DNA of 36,716 nucleotides, from NCBI GenBank assembly GCA_017460085.1, contig JAFUBQ010000014.1, positions 1 through 36,716 on the forward strand, written 5' to 3'. Below, in pieces: positions 14,648 to 22,730 of this stretch; positions within the stretch are counted from its first letter, which is position 1; each line of letters begins with the position of its first letter. This DNA is from Alphaproteobacteria bacterium. GTDB taxonomy: Bacteria; Pseudomonadota; Alphaproteobacteria; RF32; CAG-239. The notes beneath the pieces are model-generated. The model made no database searches, was not told the origin of the DNA, and worked only from the letters and a program-made list of their open reading frames with translations. The position numbers and the translations under genes are program-made.

Positions 14648-15898
14648 TTAAACCAACGGCAATAAAATTTCTAAACTTTCTCTTATATCTTGGCGGCTTA
14701 TTATATGGTCCGCAGCAGCTTCTTCTAATATAGTTAAAGGCTCGTGCAAACCATAATTTTCATAATATTTGGCCGCATCAGCAGCAAATTCAGATGCTTT
14801 ATTTTCAACACCCTGCTTTTTAAAATATGTTGCTAAATGCTTTTTAGCATTTGCTATTTGAGCTTCATACATATAAGGATCTGCTAATTCCATAACTGCC
14901 TGATATGCAAACATTGCTTTCATTTCATTATTTTGCGCCATATATGCATTGCCTAAATCATTCCATGCCGTAACGCTTTCCGAAGAAATTTCTGTGGCAA
15001 AATTATATGATGTTAAAGCAAGCTCCATATCATCTAGCGCAGCAAAATTACCGGTTAAACAAGCATAATTAGCTGCTTGTGCCAACAACAGCTGACGTAC
15101 AATACCTTTTTCTTCAGTAGCATCTTCAACATATTGTGAAGTGAGCTTTTGCAGCAATTCCAAACATAAACTACTATCACCTTTTTCACACAAAAGTTTT
15201 AATGCTTCGGCAGGCTTTGGCAACGATGCCGCTTGTGGCAATTCAGCAAACATTTTTGCATTGGCCAGACCTATAAAATCACGAACTGAACGCACAATTT
15301 GCAAAATAAATTCATTGCTTAATTCTAATTGCAGACGATTAGCCAACGTTTGCGCAATTTTCGGCTCGGAAACTTGTCTGGCTAACATCTTAATAATTAA
15401 AGACACTATTTCCATAGAACGAATACGAGTTGAAGATAAAACTTTGTTTTCAGTCTTATCGCGCCAACTATTAAATTCTTGTTGTTGGGTTTTAGCATAT
15501 TTCTGCATTGATTGTTTTAAGCGTTCGTAGTCTTCCCCTACTCCCAAAAAATCGTCTGAATTTTCCGATGCTGCCACCAAACTAAGAGAAAGCTCTTTTT
15601 CTGCTTCAATTTGTGCCTCTGCTTCTTCTTGATTAATTTCGCTAATGTATTCGTCAAGCGCATCTTCTTTTTCTTGATGTAATGTATCAAACACCATTTT
15701 CACATAAATAATTACAATCATACCTAAAAAAAGCACAAACAGCCCGACTACTAAAAGTCCGTTCGGCCCAAACTCATCAATTATCATAGCATAAATTTTA
15801 TCACTTCTGGCAGTCAGCGTAGCCACTAAGCTTTGCCAATCGGCTTGATTAGGAATTTTCCACTCTAGAATATGAAAAAAACTATTTAAGACTAACAT
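14648..15898 (-). CDS. Membrane-anchored coiled-coil / TPR-like protein
   Basis: 416 residues. One membrane helix (about 47-67) follows a short N-terminal part. Then comes an acidic, Glu-rich coiled coil (72-105), a helical middle region, and TPR-like helices (about 270-400, for example AWNDLGNAYMAQNNEMKAMFAYQ). Most of the protein lies on one side of the membrane, probably the cytosol. TPRs bind partner proteins; the partner is unknown. It is downstream of a second TPR protein with a 75-bp gap, in one orientation, so they may act together. The ribosome site AAAGGATA is 10 bp or so before the ATG. Confidence 0.75.
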   Translation of the reverse strand: MLVLNSFFHILEWKIPNQADWQSLVATLTARSDKIYAMIIDEFGPNGLLVVGLFVLFLGMIVIIYVKMVFDTLHQEKEDALDEYISEINQEEAEAQIEAEKELSLSLVAASENSDDFLGVGEDYERLKQSMQKYAKTQQQEFNSWRDKTENKVLSSTRIRSMEIVSLIIKMLARQVSEPKIAQTLANRLQLELSNEFILQIVRSVRDFIGLANAKMFAELPQAASLPKPAEALKLLCEKGDSSLCLELLQKLTSQYVEDATEEKGIVRQLLLAQAANYACLTGNFAALDDMELALTSYNFATEISSESVTAWNDLGNAYMAQNNEMKAMFAYQAVMELADPYMYEAQIANAKKHLATYFKKQGVENKASEFAADAAKYYENYGLHEPLTILEEAAADHIISRQDIRESLEILLPLV

Positions 15899-15973
15899 TT
15901 ATAACCAATATCCTTTTTTAGTTTCCACAAGAATATATAAAAAAACATCAAATGTCCAGCTTTCATTTATAAA

Positions 15974-17440
15974 TTAGTATAACATTTTCTCTTTTATCAA
16001 AGCAATAAAATCTTCATCTTCGGTTTTCAGCGCATATTCCAATGCTTCTGCGGCATATTGCTTAGCTTCTGCCGTATTATTCATTGATTGCTCTGCTAAG
16101 GATAAATTTAAGCAATCGACCGCCGCGCCTTCATAGCGTTTTGTATTTTGCTCCAACCACAAGGATTTTTTAAGCCACTCTAGAGCAGTTAAAAATTCAC
16201 CTTTTTCCATATTCAGCACTCCCAACAGGCCATAAACATGCCCCAAATGGAAATTAGAATGCTGCTTTGTTACAGTTTGCAATATTTCTTGCAATAATCT
16301 TTCTGCTGCATCATTTTTTTGCTGTCTGAAATATATATCAGCGCATAAGTACAAACTTTCGGCAAAAGCTGAAAAATTTTCTAAAATATAATAATTATTT
16401 GCCGCTGAATTCAAATGCTTAATTGCTTTTTCATAATTTTCCAGTTCAAAATATATTTGCCCTAAAAGCTGCGAGCTGAATGCCTCACCCGCCATAATAT
16501 TATAAGTTCGATAAAAAGACAAAGCTTGTTTAATTTTCTTTTCTGCTTCTGCATATTTTTGTAAATTTATTTCCAACAAAGCATATTGATTAAGAATTTC
16601 TGCCTCTGTTTTCAAATTCGGCGCTATTTTTAGAGCTTTTATATAACAATCTTCAGCTTCGTTTAGACGATTATCAAAAAACAACAACATTCCTTTACTT
16701 GCAACAACCAAAGCCTGCTGCTGCGGCAAAGGAAACTGTTGATATATTTTTTGTGCTGCCGCTAACATTGCTTGCGCCGTATCACACATACAGCTCAAAC
16801 GATAAATATCGGCCAACAACATATAGCATGATGCCACTTCCATAAAATATCTTCGTTTATAAAAACTCCGCATCGCACTATATGCATTCTCAGATGCTGA
16901 GGCCATATCTCCTTTATACATACAATAGCGTGCTAAAACGCATTTATAGTATGCTTTAATTTTTATCTGTAATTGTTTTTCGTTTATTTGTTTTAACCAT
17001 TTTTCTGCCTGCCGCGAATGCCCAATTACTTGAGCCAACATAATGCAAAAAACAAAATATTGATGTTTTATGAGCGCTTTCTGAGAAATGTGGCTTATTT
17101 GTTTATACGCCTTATGTGTATCATTATGCGCCAAAAGCAAAACACTGAGAAGTTTATCTTGCACGGCTAAAATTTTGATTGCTTTAGTCAGCCGACCGGC
17201 TGCCATATATGCCAACGCATTTTTGGTCTTTTTTGTGCGCTGCCAATATAGTTTTTGCACACAAATATCAATAACATAAGAGATAAATATATACTCACAC
17301 ATTAAATTTTGCTGGTGTTTTAATATGTTAAGTTTAGTAATTTTTTGCAAAAATTTTAAACGATGACGTAAACGCCACCGTACCAACAATACAGCAAGCA
17401 AAATAAAAAAAATAATTAAAATTTGTTCAAAAATATTCAT
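15974..17440 (-). CDS. TPR protein with N-terminal membrane anchor
   Basis: 488 residues from the ATG at 17440 (a TTG codon before it is less likely). An N-terminal hydrophobic helix (about 4-22) and a basic stretch are followed by at least eight TPR-type helix pairs (about 75-480), for example LNEAEDCYIKALKIAPNL, YAEAEKKIKQALSFYR and YEKAIKHLNSAANNYY. This suggests a membrane-bound scaffold on the cytosolic side. No enzymatic motif is seen. It is divergent from the LonB-type protease gene with a 77-bp gap, so the two may share a control region. Confidence 0.78.
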   Translation of the reverse strand: MNIFEQILIIFFILLAVLLVRWRLRHRLKFLQKITKLNILKHQQNLMCEYIFISYVIDICVQKLYWQRTKKTKNALAYMAAGRLTKAIKILAVQDKLLSVLLLAHNDTHKAYKQISHISQKALIKHQYFVFCIMLAQVIGHSRQAEKWLKQINEKQLQIKIKAYYKCVLARYCMYKGDMASASENAYSAMRSFYKRRYFMEVASCYMLLADIYRLSCMCDTAQAMLAAAQKIYQQFPLPQQQALVVASKGMLLFFDNRLNEAEDCYIKALKIAPNLKTEAEILNQYALLEINLQKYAEAEKKIKQALSFYRTYNIMAGEAFSSQLLGQIYFELENYEKAIKHLNSAANNYYILENFSAFAESLYLCADIYFRQQKNDAAERLLQEILQTVTKQHSNFHLGHVYGLLGVLNMEKGEFLTALEWLKKSLWLEQNTKRYEGAAVDCLNLSLAEQSMNNTAEAKQYAAEALEYALKTEDEDFIALIKEKMLY

Positions 17441-17517
17441 CAAAATTTACATTATGTTAGCAATTAATTTATACTCTGAGAACGATTCTAAAAAAAATTA
17501 TACAGGATTTTTGCAAA

Positions 17518-19947
17518 ATGGCTATTACAAAATTAACTTCTAACCAACTTTATCGCAAATGTGATATTGCTAAATTTGACTTCAACAGCACTGCTGATTT
17601 AGAAGAGCGCCTTTCCGCGCTTGGTCAAGACCGTGCCATTAGTGCTGTAGAACTTGGTATTCATATTAAATCACGCGGCTATAATTTGTTCTGCCTCGGC
17701 CCTGAAGGCACCGGTAAAACAAGTTTAGTGAAACGTGTTTTGGAGCAAGAAGCTAAAAAACGCAAAACGCCATTGGACTGGGCTTATGTTTATAATTTTG
17801 AAGAACCATATAAACCGCAAGCCATAAGTTTTCCGGCCGGAACAGCATGCGACTTTGCCAAAGACATTGATGAATTGATTTTTGAATTATCGGCAACTTT
17901 GCCTGCTTTGGTGGAATCTGATGAATATAAAGCCGCACTCAGCATAATTCGCCAACGCTATAAATCTAAAAAAGAAGAATATATAACGGTTTTACAACGC
18001 AAAGCTAAAGGGAAGCGCGTTTCATTATTGCATATGCAAATGGGTTTGGTTGTAGCCCCGATGAAAGACGGCGAAGTTTTGAGTCCGGACGCTTTTGATG
18101 CATTGCCTGATGATGAAAAGCAACTGATTATGGATGACTTAAATGCTATGCAGGAAGAAATTGAAAATGCCACACAAACCCTGCCGCACTGGGAAGAAAA
18201 GCAAAAACTGGAAATTGATAAATTACGGGAAAAATTTGTAAAAGCCGCTGTTAAAGAACCAATTGATAAATTGCGGGAAAAATATCGCAAAATGCCGCAA
18301 GCAAGTCGCTTTTTACGCGCTATTCAAACAAACATTGTTGAAAATATTGATGACTATGTTCCAGAGAATAAAGCGCCAACTGCAACAACGGAAGAAGACC
18401 CGCTGCAAACCCTTTTAAGCAAGATGAAACAACCGGAAGAAGATAAGTTTTCTAAGCTGAAAGTTAATGTTATTGTTAAACATAAACCGGATTCCGGCGC
18501 TCCGATTGTAACGCTTGACCACCCGACACAAGGCAATTTGGTCGGCAAAGTTGAACGCATTCAGCAATATGGTGCTTTGCTAACCGACTTCACCTTAATT
18601 AAAAGCGGCGCTTTGCACCGCGCAAACGGCGGATTTTTGCTTCTTGATGCCCGCAAAGTTTTGGAACAACCGTTTGCTTGGGATTCGCTTAAACGTGCTA
18701 TTGCCTCTAAAAGCATCAAAATTGAAGCGCCAAGCGAAGAAACCAGTTTTACCACCATATCGCTTGATCCGGAACCAATTCCGCTCGATGTTAAAGTGGT
18801 GCTAACGGGCGATTTTGAAATTTATGATTTATTATGTGAACGCGACCCGGATTTTCGTGATTTCTTCAAAATAGAAGCTGATTTCGGTATTATCATGGAT
18901 AGAACCGATGAAAATGAAATTGAATATGCCAAACTTATCGGTTCGCTATCAAAGAAAAAGAACTTGCGTTCGCTTAATAAGCAAGCAGTGGCGCGAGTTA
19001 TTGAATATGCTTCACGTGTGGCCGACAGCTCGCGAAAATTAACCGCACATGTTTCTTCAATCGGCGATTTGTTGCGCGAAGCAGATTATTGGGCGCGCCA
19101 GTCAAATTCTAAGCAAATAGGTAAAAATCACATTGACCAAGCAATTGAGGCACAAATCTATCGTTCTGACCGCATTAAAAACGAGATGCTTGAACAAATT
19201 GATAAAGGCACAATTTTAATGGACGTTGAAGGCGAGCGTGTGGGGCAAATTAACGGATTGGTGGTTTATGACTTTTCCAACTTCACTTTCGGAAAGCCGG
19301 CGCGTATTACCACCCAAGTTCGCATCGGTAAAGGTGATTTTGTGGATATTGAGCGCGAAATTGCCATGAGCGGACCTATTCATACCAAAGGTGTGTTGAT
19401 TTTGAAATCTTTGCTATCAAACCGCTTCGCTAAACATATGCCACTTTCGCTTTCTGCTTCAATTGTTTTTGAACAATCATATGGCGGAGTGGACGGTGAC
19501 AGTGCATCTTCAACTGAATATTATTGCATGCTTTCTGCTATTGCTAATGTGCCGATTCGCCAGCATATTGCCGTAACCGGATCAATTAACCAGTTTGGCG
19601 AAATTCAACCGATTGGCGGTGTTAATGAAAAAATTGAAGGCTTTTTTGACGTATGCGCTCATCACGGTTTAACCGGCGTTCAAGGGGTAATAATTCCGCG
19701 CACTAATGTTGAAAATTTAATGCTCCGTGCCGATGTGGTGCAAGCAGTTGAAGATGGAAAATTCCATATTTATGCCATAGATACGGTTGATGACGGTATA
19801 GAAATTTTAACCGGAATCAGCGCCGGCAAACCTAATAGCAAAGGCGAATATCCGCGCGGCACAATTAACCGCATGGTTCAAGACAGCTTAAAGAGCTATT
19901 ATCAGGATTATGCCCGCTATGCCAAAGAAACACACGGCTGCATGTAA
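17518..19947 (+). CDS. LonB-type AAA+ protease
   Basis: 809 residues. ATP-driven protease with an N-terminal AAA+ module: Walker A GPEGTGKT (61-68), and a Walker B-like GGFLLLDA in a second part of the ATPase after a long helical insertion (about 120-330, rich in Lys and Glu). The C-terminal peptidase has the Lon Ser-Lys dyad, S662 in GVDGDSAS and K705 in GGVNEKIEG, 43 residues apart as in E. coli Lon (S679/K722). It is not the canonical Lon: the N-terminal substrate domain is absent and the layout matches the AAA_32/Lon_C family (E. coli YcbZ/LonB-like). It should degrade damaged or specific proteins in the cytosol. Confidence 0.93.
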   Translation: MAITKLTSNQLYRKCDIAKFDFNSTADLEERLSALGQDRAISAVELGIHIKSRGYNLFCLGPEGTGKTSLVKRVLEQEAKKRKTPLDWAYVYNFEEPYKPQAISFPAGTACDFAKDIDELIFELSATLPALVESDEYKAALSIIRQRYKSKKEEYITVLQRKAKGKRVSLLHMQMGLVVAPMKDGEVLSPDAFDALPDDEKQLIMDDLNAMQEEIENATQTLPHWEEKQKLEIDKLREKFVKAAVKEPIDKLREKYRKMPQASRFLRAIQTNIVENIDDYVPENKAPTATTEEDPLQTLLSKMKQPEEDKFSKLKVNVIVKHKPDSGAPIVTLDHPTQGNLVGKVERIQQYGALLTDFTLIKSGALHRANGGFLLLDARKVLEQPFAWDSLKRAIASKSIKIEAPSEETSFTTISLDPEPIPLDVKVVLTGDFEIYDLLCERDPDFRDFFKIEADFGIIMDRTDENEIEYAKLIGSLSKKKNLRSLNKQAVARVIEYASRVADSSRKLTAHVSSIGDLLREADYWARQSNSKQIGKNHIDQAIEAQIYRSDRIKNEMLEQIDKGTILMDVEGERVGQINGLVVYDFSNFTFGKPARITTQVRIGKGDFVDIEREIAMSGPIHTKGVLILKSLLSNRFAKHMPLSLSASIVFEQSYGGVDGDSASSTEYYCMLSAIANVPIRQHIAVTGSINQFGEIQPIGGVNEKIEGFFDVCAHHGLTGVQGVIIPRTNVENLMLRADVVQAVEDGKFHIYAIDTVDDGIEILTGISAGKPNSKGEYPRGTINRMVQDSLKSYYQDYARYAKETHGCM

Positions 19948-19977
19948 GACGTAAGCTAAATAAATTTTATACGAATA

Positions 19978-20022
19978 TTTAACCATATTGTAATATTCTT
20001 TTTAAAAAATTTGTGTTATAAT
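19978..20022 (+). promoter_or_regulatory. Promoter/leader of the VirB6-like array, copy 1
   Basis: The 20-mer TTTAACCATATTGTAATATT (19978-19997) is followed by an extended -10 TGTTATAAT (TATAAT at 20017-20022). The same 20-mer with the same spacing to TACAAT recurs at 25210-25254. The inner ATATT-gt-AATAT is an inverted repeat, so a regulator dimer may bind it. No standard -35 is found at 17 bp, so activation by a bound protein is plausible. Confidence 0.55.
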
Positions 20023-20057
20023 AACAAAAAGTGTGTGCACAAATAAGGACTTTATTA

Positions 20058-22505
20058 ATGAAGTGGTTTCGACTTGGATATAAATTACTGCTTTTAACCT
20101 GCATAATATGGTTATGTGGATATACTTTAGTTAGAGCGCAAACTTATGGATTAGCTGTATATAACATAGAATCTGCTAAATCCAAAGAGAAACGTACTGC
20201 TGGCGCTATGCAAGGAGAAGTAACCACTGATGGTGAATGTACATTTGATGAAAAAGCTAAAAAGAAAATTGCTGACCAAGCATATAAATCCATTTACGAA
20301 GCATATGAAGCTCTTATAAAATTTAATGAATCAATAAAAAAAAATGTCATAGCTGAGAACGGTTCTTGCCACTATTTATATAACAAGTTGCTTGGTCCTG
20401 ACAGTATTGCATCTGATGATGCTAATAGATATGCTTTAAAATTTACCGAAACAGCTCATGCCGGTGCATCAATAGTAGATCAGCTAAATCACCGAAAAAC
20501 AACAGCAACTCAATTATTGGAAATCTTCGGAAAAAACCTTACTTATGCCGGTCTAGATGTTCGCAAAATTACCAGACGCAACCAAATGGGAGATGCAGAA
20601 AGCAGCAAAATGGTGATGTGGTCACAAACCGCTAAAAAAGGCGACAGGTTTGAAATTGATGAAGCTACCTCAGAACTATTAGAAGAAACTTTTGGTTATA
20701 AGGTAGATTGTCAATATGCGGAAATGACAGATGATAATGGTTCATTTAGCTGCTACCAAAACTTAGCAATAATAGAAAAGACAAAAGAAAAAGTAAAAAA
20801 CTGGGTGAAAGAAAATCCTAAAGCTGCATTAGTTGCAACTGTTTTGTACGGATCAGAAGCTATAGTTGCCTCTACTGTTGCAGGAGTAGATGAGCTTGCT
20901 AAAGAAACAGGTGTTTCTGTTGCTTTTTCTTGCACTAAAGACAATTGTTCCAATGGTAATGGTCCTTTAGGTGAGCAAGTTGACGGCTTACTTCAGCAAT
21001 CTGAAAAATGTATGAAAGATTTGGAAGTTGCGGCTCAGCAACGCGATGTAATGATTGCCAAGCGCCAAGAAGCGCATAATCTTTTAGATGTTTTATCCGG
21101 AAATTTGGAAGTTCATTGCACTTGCGAAGACCGGGAAGTTGAAAAAGACGGCAAAAAAGAACAAACATCTACCATTAAAGAATGTGTGGCTATCAATCCT
21201 GATTTTATTAAAGATAATATGGACTATTGCCTGACAATTGCCGAATATCAAACCAAACTTGCCGGAGCAAAAGGTGAAAATTGTGTTACCTGCAAGCTGT
21301 TTCATACCATTTTGCGTGCCGTGCATAGCATTTCGCAAAAGGCCTATGATGCTATAGCACCATCGCTTAAAGGCTTATTGAGTATAGCTTTTGGCATTTA
21401 TATTGCCTACATAACGCTACTTGCAGTTGCCACACCTGCCGCACAAAAATTAGGGCAATATTTAACCAACCTGACAACACAAGGAGCTAAAGTGGCTATA
21501 GCACTTATTTTGCTTTCCGCACCGGAGTTTGTATATGGAACAATTGTTTCTCCGTTTATTGAAGGCGGGGTTGATTTCGGTATGTCGTTAACGCGTGAAA
21601 ATGAAGCAAAAGTTATAGAATATGGCAGTTCTTTTGAATTTGATGCTTCCAACACCTATCTTAATAAAAATGTTTTGCAAAACACCGTGGGAGCTGCGGT
21701 TGCCTTTAATGAAGCTGCTTCTATGGTGCCGGCAATCGGACGTTCACTCATTTGCAATGCATGGCAAGATGTTAGCTGGATTCAAGAGGCTCTTGGCGCA
21801 AAAAGCACAATTTTTATGCGTCTACAAATGTGGATAGAGGGTATTATACTTTATCTTTTCGGTTTAGCCATTGCTTTTGCTGTTGGGTTTTATATGCTTG
21901 ATTGTGCCATACAGCTAGGAATTGTGTGCGCAATGATGCCGTTTTTCGTTGCTTGCTGGCCATTTAAAATTACTCGCAGTTATAGCAAAGCAGGTTGGGA
22001 CATTTTCTTGAATACGGTTCTAAATTTTGTAGTTATGGGCATTATTATAACTTTAATTGCCGAACTAATGTCTCAGGCTTTAGGTACGGGATTAACAGAA
22101 GAATCTTTAGCTACTATTCTTAACAGCGGCAATGCTAAATTGATTATGGATGAAATTGATTTTGGCGGTCTGCAAATGGTGATGCTGATTATTTGTTGTT
22201 TAATCGCTCTTAAAATCGGCGGAGAAATTCAAAATATTACCAATAAATTAGCCGGCGGATTAAGTATCAGCATAGGCGCAGGTCTTGGTGGTTCTGTAGC
22301 TTCATATGCAACCAAAACTGCCACTGCATTGGCTGCCTCAGCAGGTGTTGCCGGCTATGCCACTGCCCAAAAAATCGGACACACCGCCGCTTCAGCAATG
22401 AAGGAAAATAGTGAGAACTCAGATGATTCAAAAGAAAGTGAAGATAAAAACAGTGGTGATGAAGCTTCATCTGAAAGCAAAGATAGCGAAGATGGTGAAA
22501 AATAG
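20058..22505 (+). CDS. VirB6/TrbL-like inner-membrane protein A with large periplasmic domain
   Basis: 815 residues from the ATG at 20058, supported by AAGGACT; a GTG at 20031 is also in frame but lacks a site. A signal sequence (1-27) exports about 380 Cys-containing residues that I do not recognise. The VirB6 core starts at C409-x-x-C412 and has several membrane helices, the G-R-S-L-I-C motif near 561-566 and WPFKITR (634-640). A Gly/Ala-rich segment and an acidic Ser/Glu tail end it. VirB6 proteins are polytopic channel parts of type IV secretion systems. First gene of the array; the small membrane gene follows after 9 bp. Confidence 0.8.
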   Translation: MKWFRLGYKLLLLTCIIWLCGYTLVRAQTYGLAVYNIESAKSKEKRTAGAMQGEVTTDGECTFDEKAKKKIADQAYKSIYEAYEALIKFNESIKKNVIAENGSCHYLYNKLLGPDSIASDDANRYALKFTETAHAGASIVDQLNHRKTTATQLLEIFGKNLTYAGLDVRKITRRNQMGDAESSKMVMWSQTAKKGDRFEIDEATSELLEETFGYKVDCQYAEMTDDNGSFSCYQNLAIIEKTKEKVKNWVKENPKAALVATVLYGSEAIVASTVAGVDELAKETGVSVAFSCTKDNCSNGNGPLGEQVDGLLQQSEKCMKDLEVAAQQRDVMIAKRQEAHNLLDVLSGNLEVHCTCEDREVEKDGKKEQTSTIKECVAINPDFIKDNMDYCLTIAEYQTKLAGAKGENCVTCKLFHTILRAVHSISQKAYDAIAPSLKGLLSIAFGIYIAYITLLAVATPAAQKLGQYLTNLTTQGAKVAIALILLSAPEFVYGTIVSPFIEGGVDFGMSLTRENEAKVIEYGSSFEFDASNTYLNKNVLQNTVGAAVAFNEAASMVPAIGRSLICNAWQDVSWIQEALGAKSTIFMRLQMWIEGIILYLFGLAIAFAVGFYMLDCAIQLGIVCAMMPFFVACWPFKITRSYSKAGWDIFLNTVLNFVVMGIIITLIAELMSQALGTGLTEESLATILNSGNAKLIMDEIDFGGLQMVMLIICCLIALKIGGEIQNITNKLAGGLSISIGAGLGGSVASYATKTATALAASAGVAGYATAQKIGHTAASAMKENSENSDDSKESEDKNSGDEASSESKDSEDGEK

Positions 22506-22514
22506 GAGACGACA

Positions 22515-22730
22515 ATGAAATCTATTTTGCTTTCAATTTTAATGTTCATTGTTATTTTTACCGCACTTAATTTTAATATTTTAAGTTTGATTGATAATCA
22601 TATTATCTTCTATGTTGCCATAATAGGTATCATTGTCGTTATAATCAGTGCATTATATTTTGTGGGTGTACCGAAACTATCAGACTTTAAAAAGCCAACA
22701 CTCAAAAAAAAGGAGAAAAAAGATGATTAA
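22515..22730 (+). CDS. Small two-helix membrane protein
   Basis: 71 residues: two hydrophobic helices (about 4-22 and 29-50) and a strongly basic tail (KKPTLKKKEKKDD). Its GGAG ribosome site and its tight packing between genes A and B make it real: 9 bp after A, and overlapping the start of B by 8 bp. Translation is therefore coupled. It could be an assembly factor, a small channel subunit, or equivalent to a minor VirB protein (VirB3 is similar in size); no sequence motif decides this. Confidence 0.7.
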   Translation: MKSILLSILMFIVIFTALNFNILSLIDNHIIFYVAIIGIIVVIISALYFVGVPKLSDFKKPTLKKKEKKDD

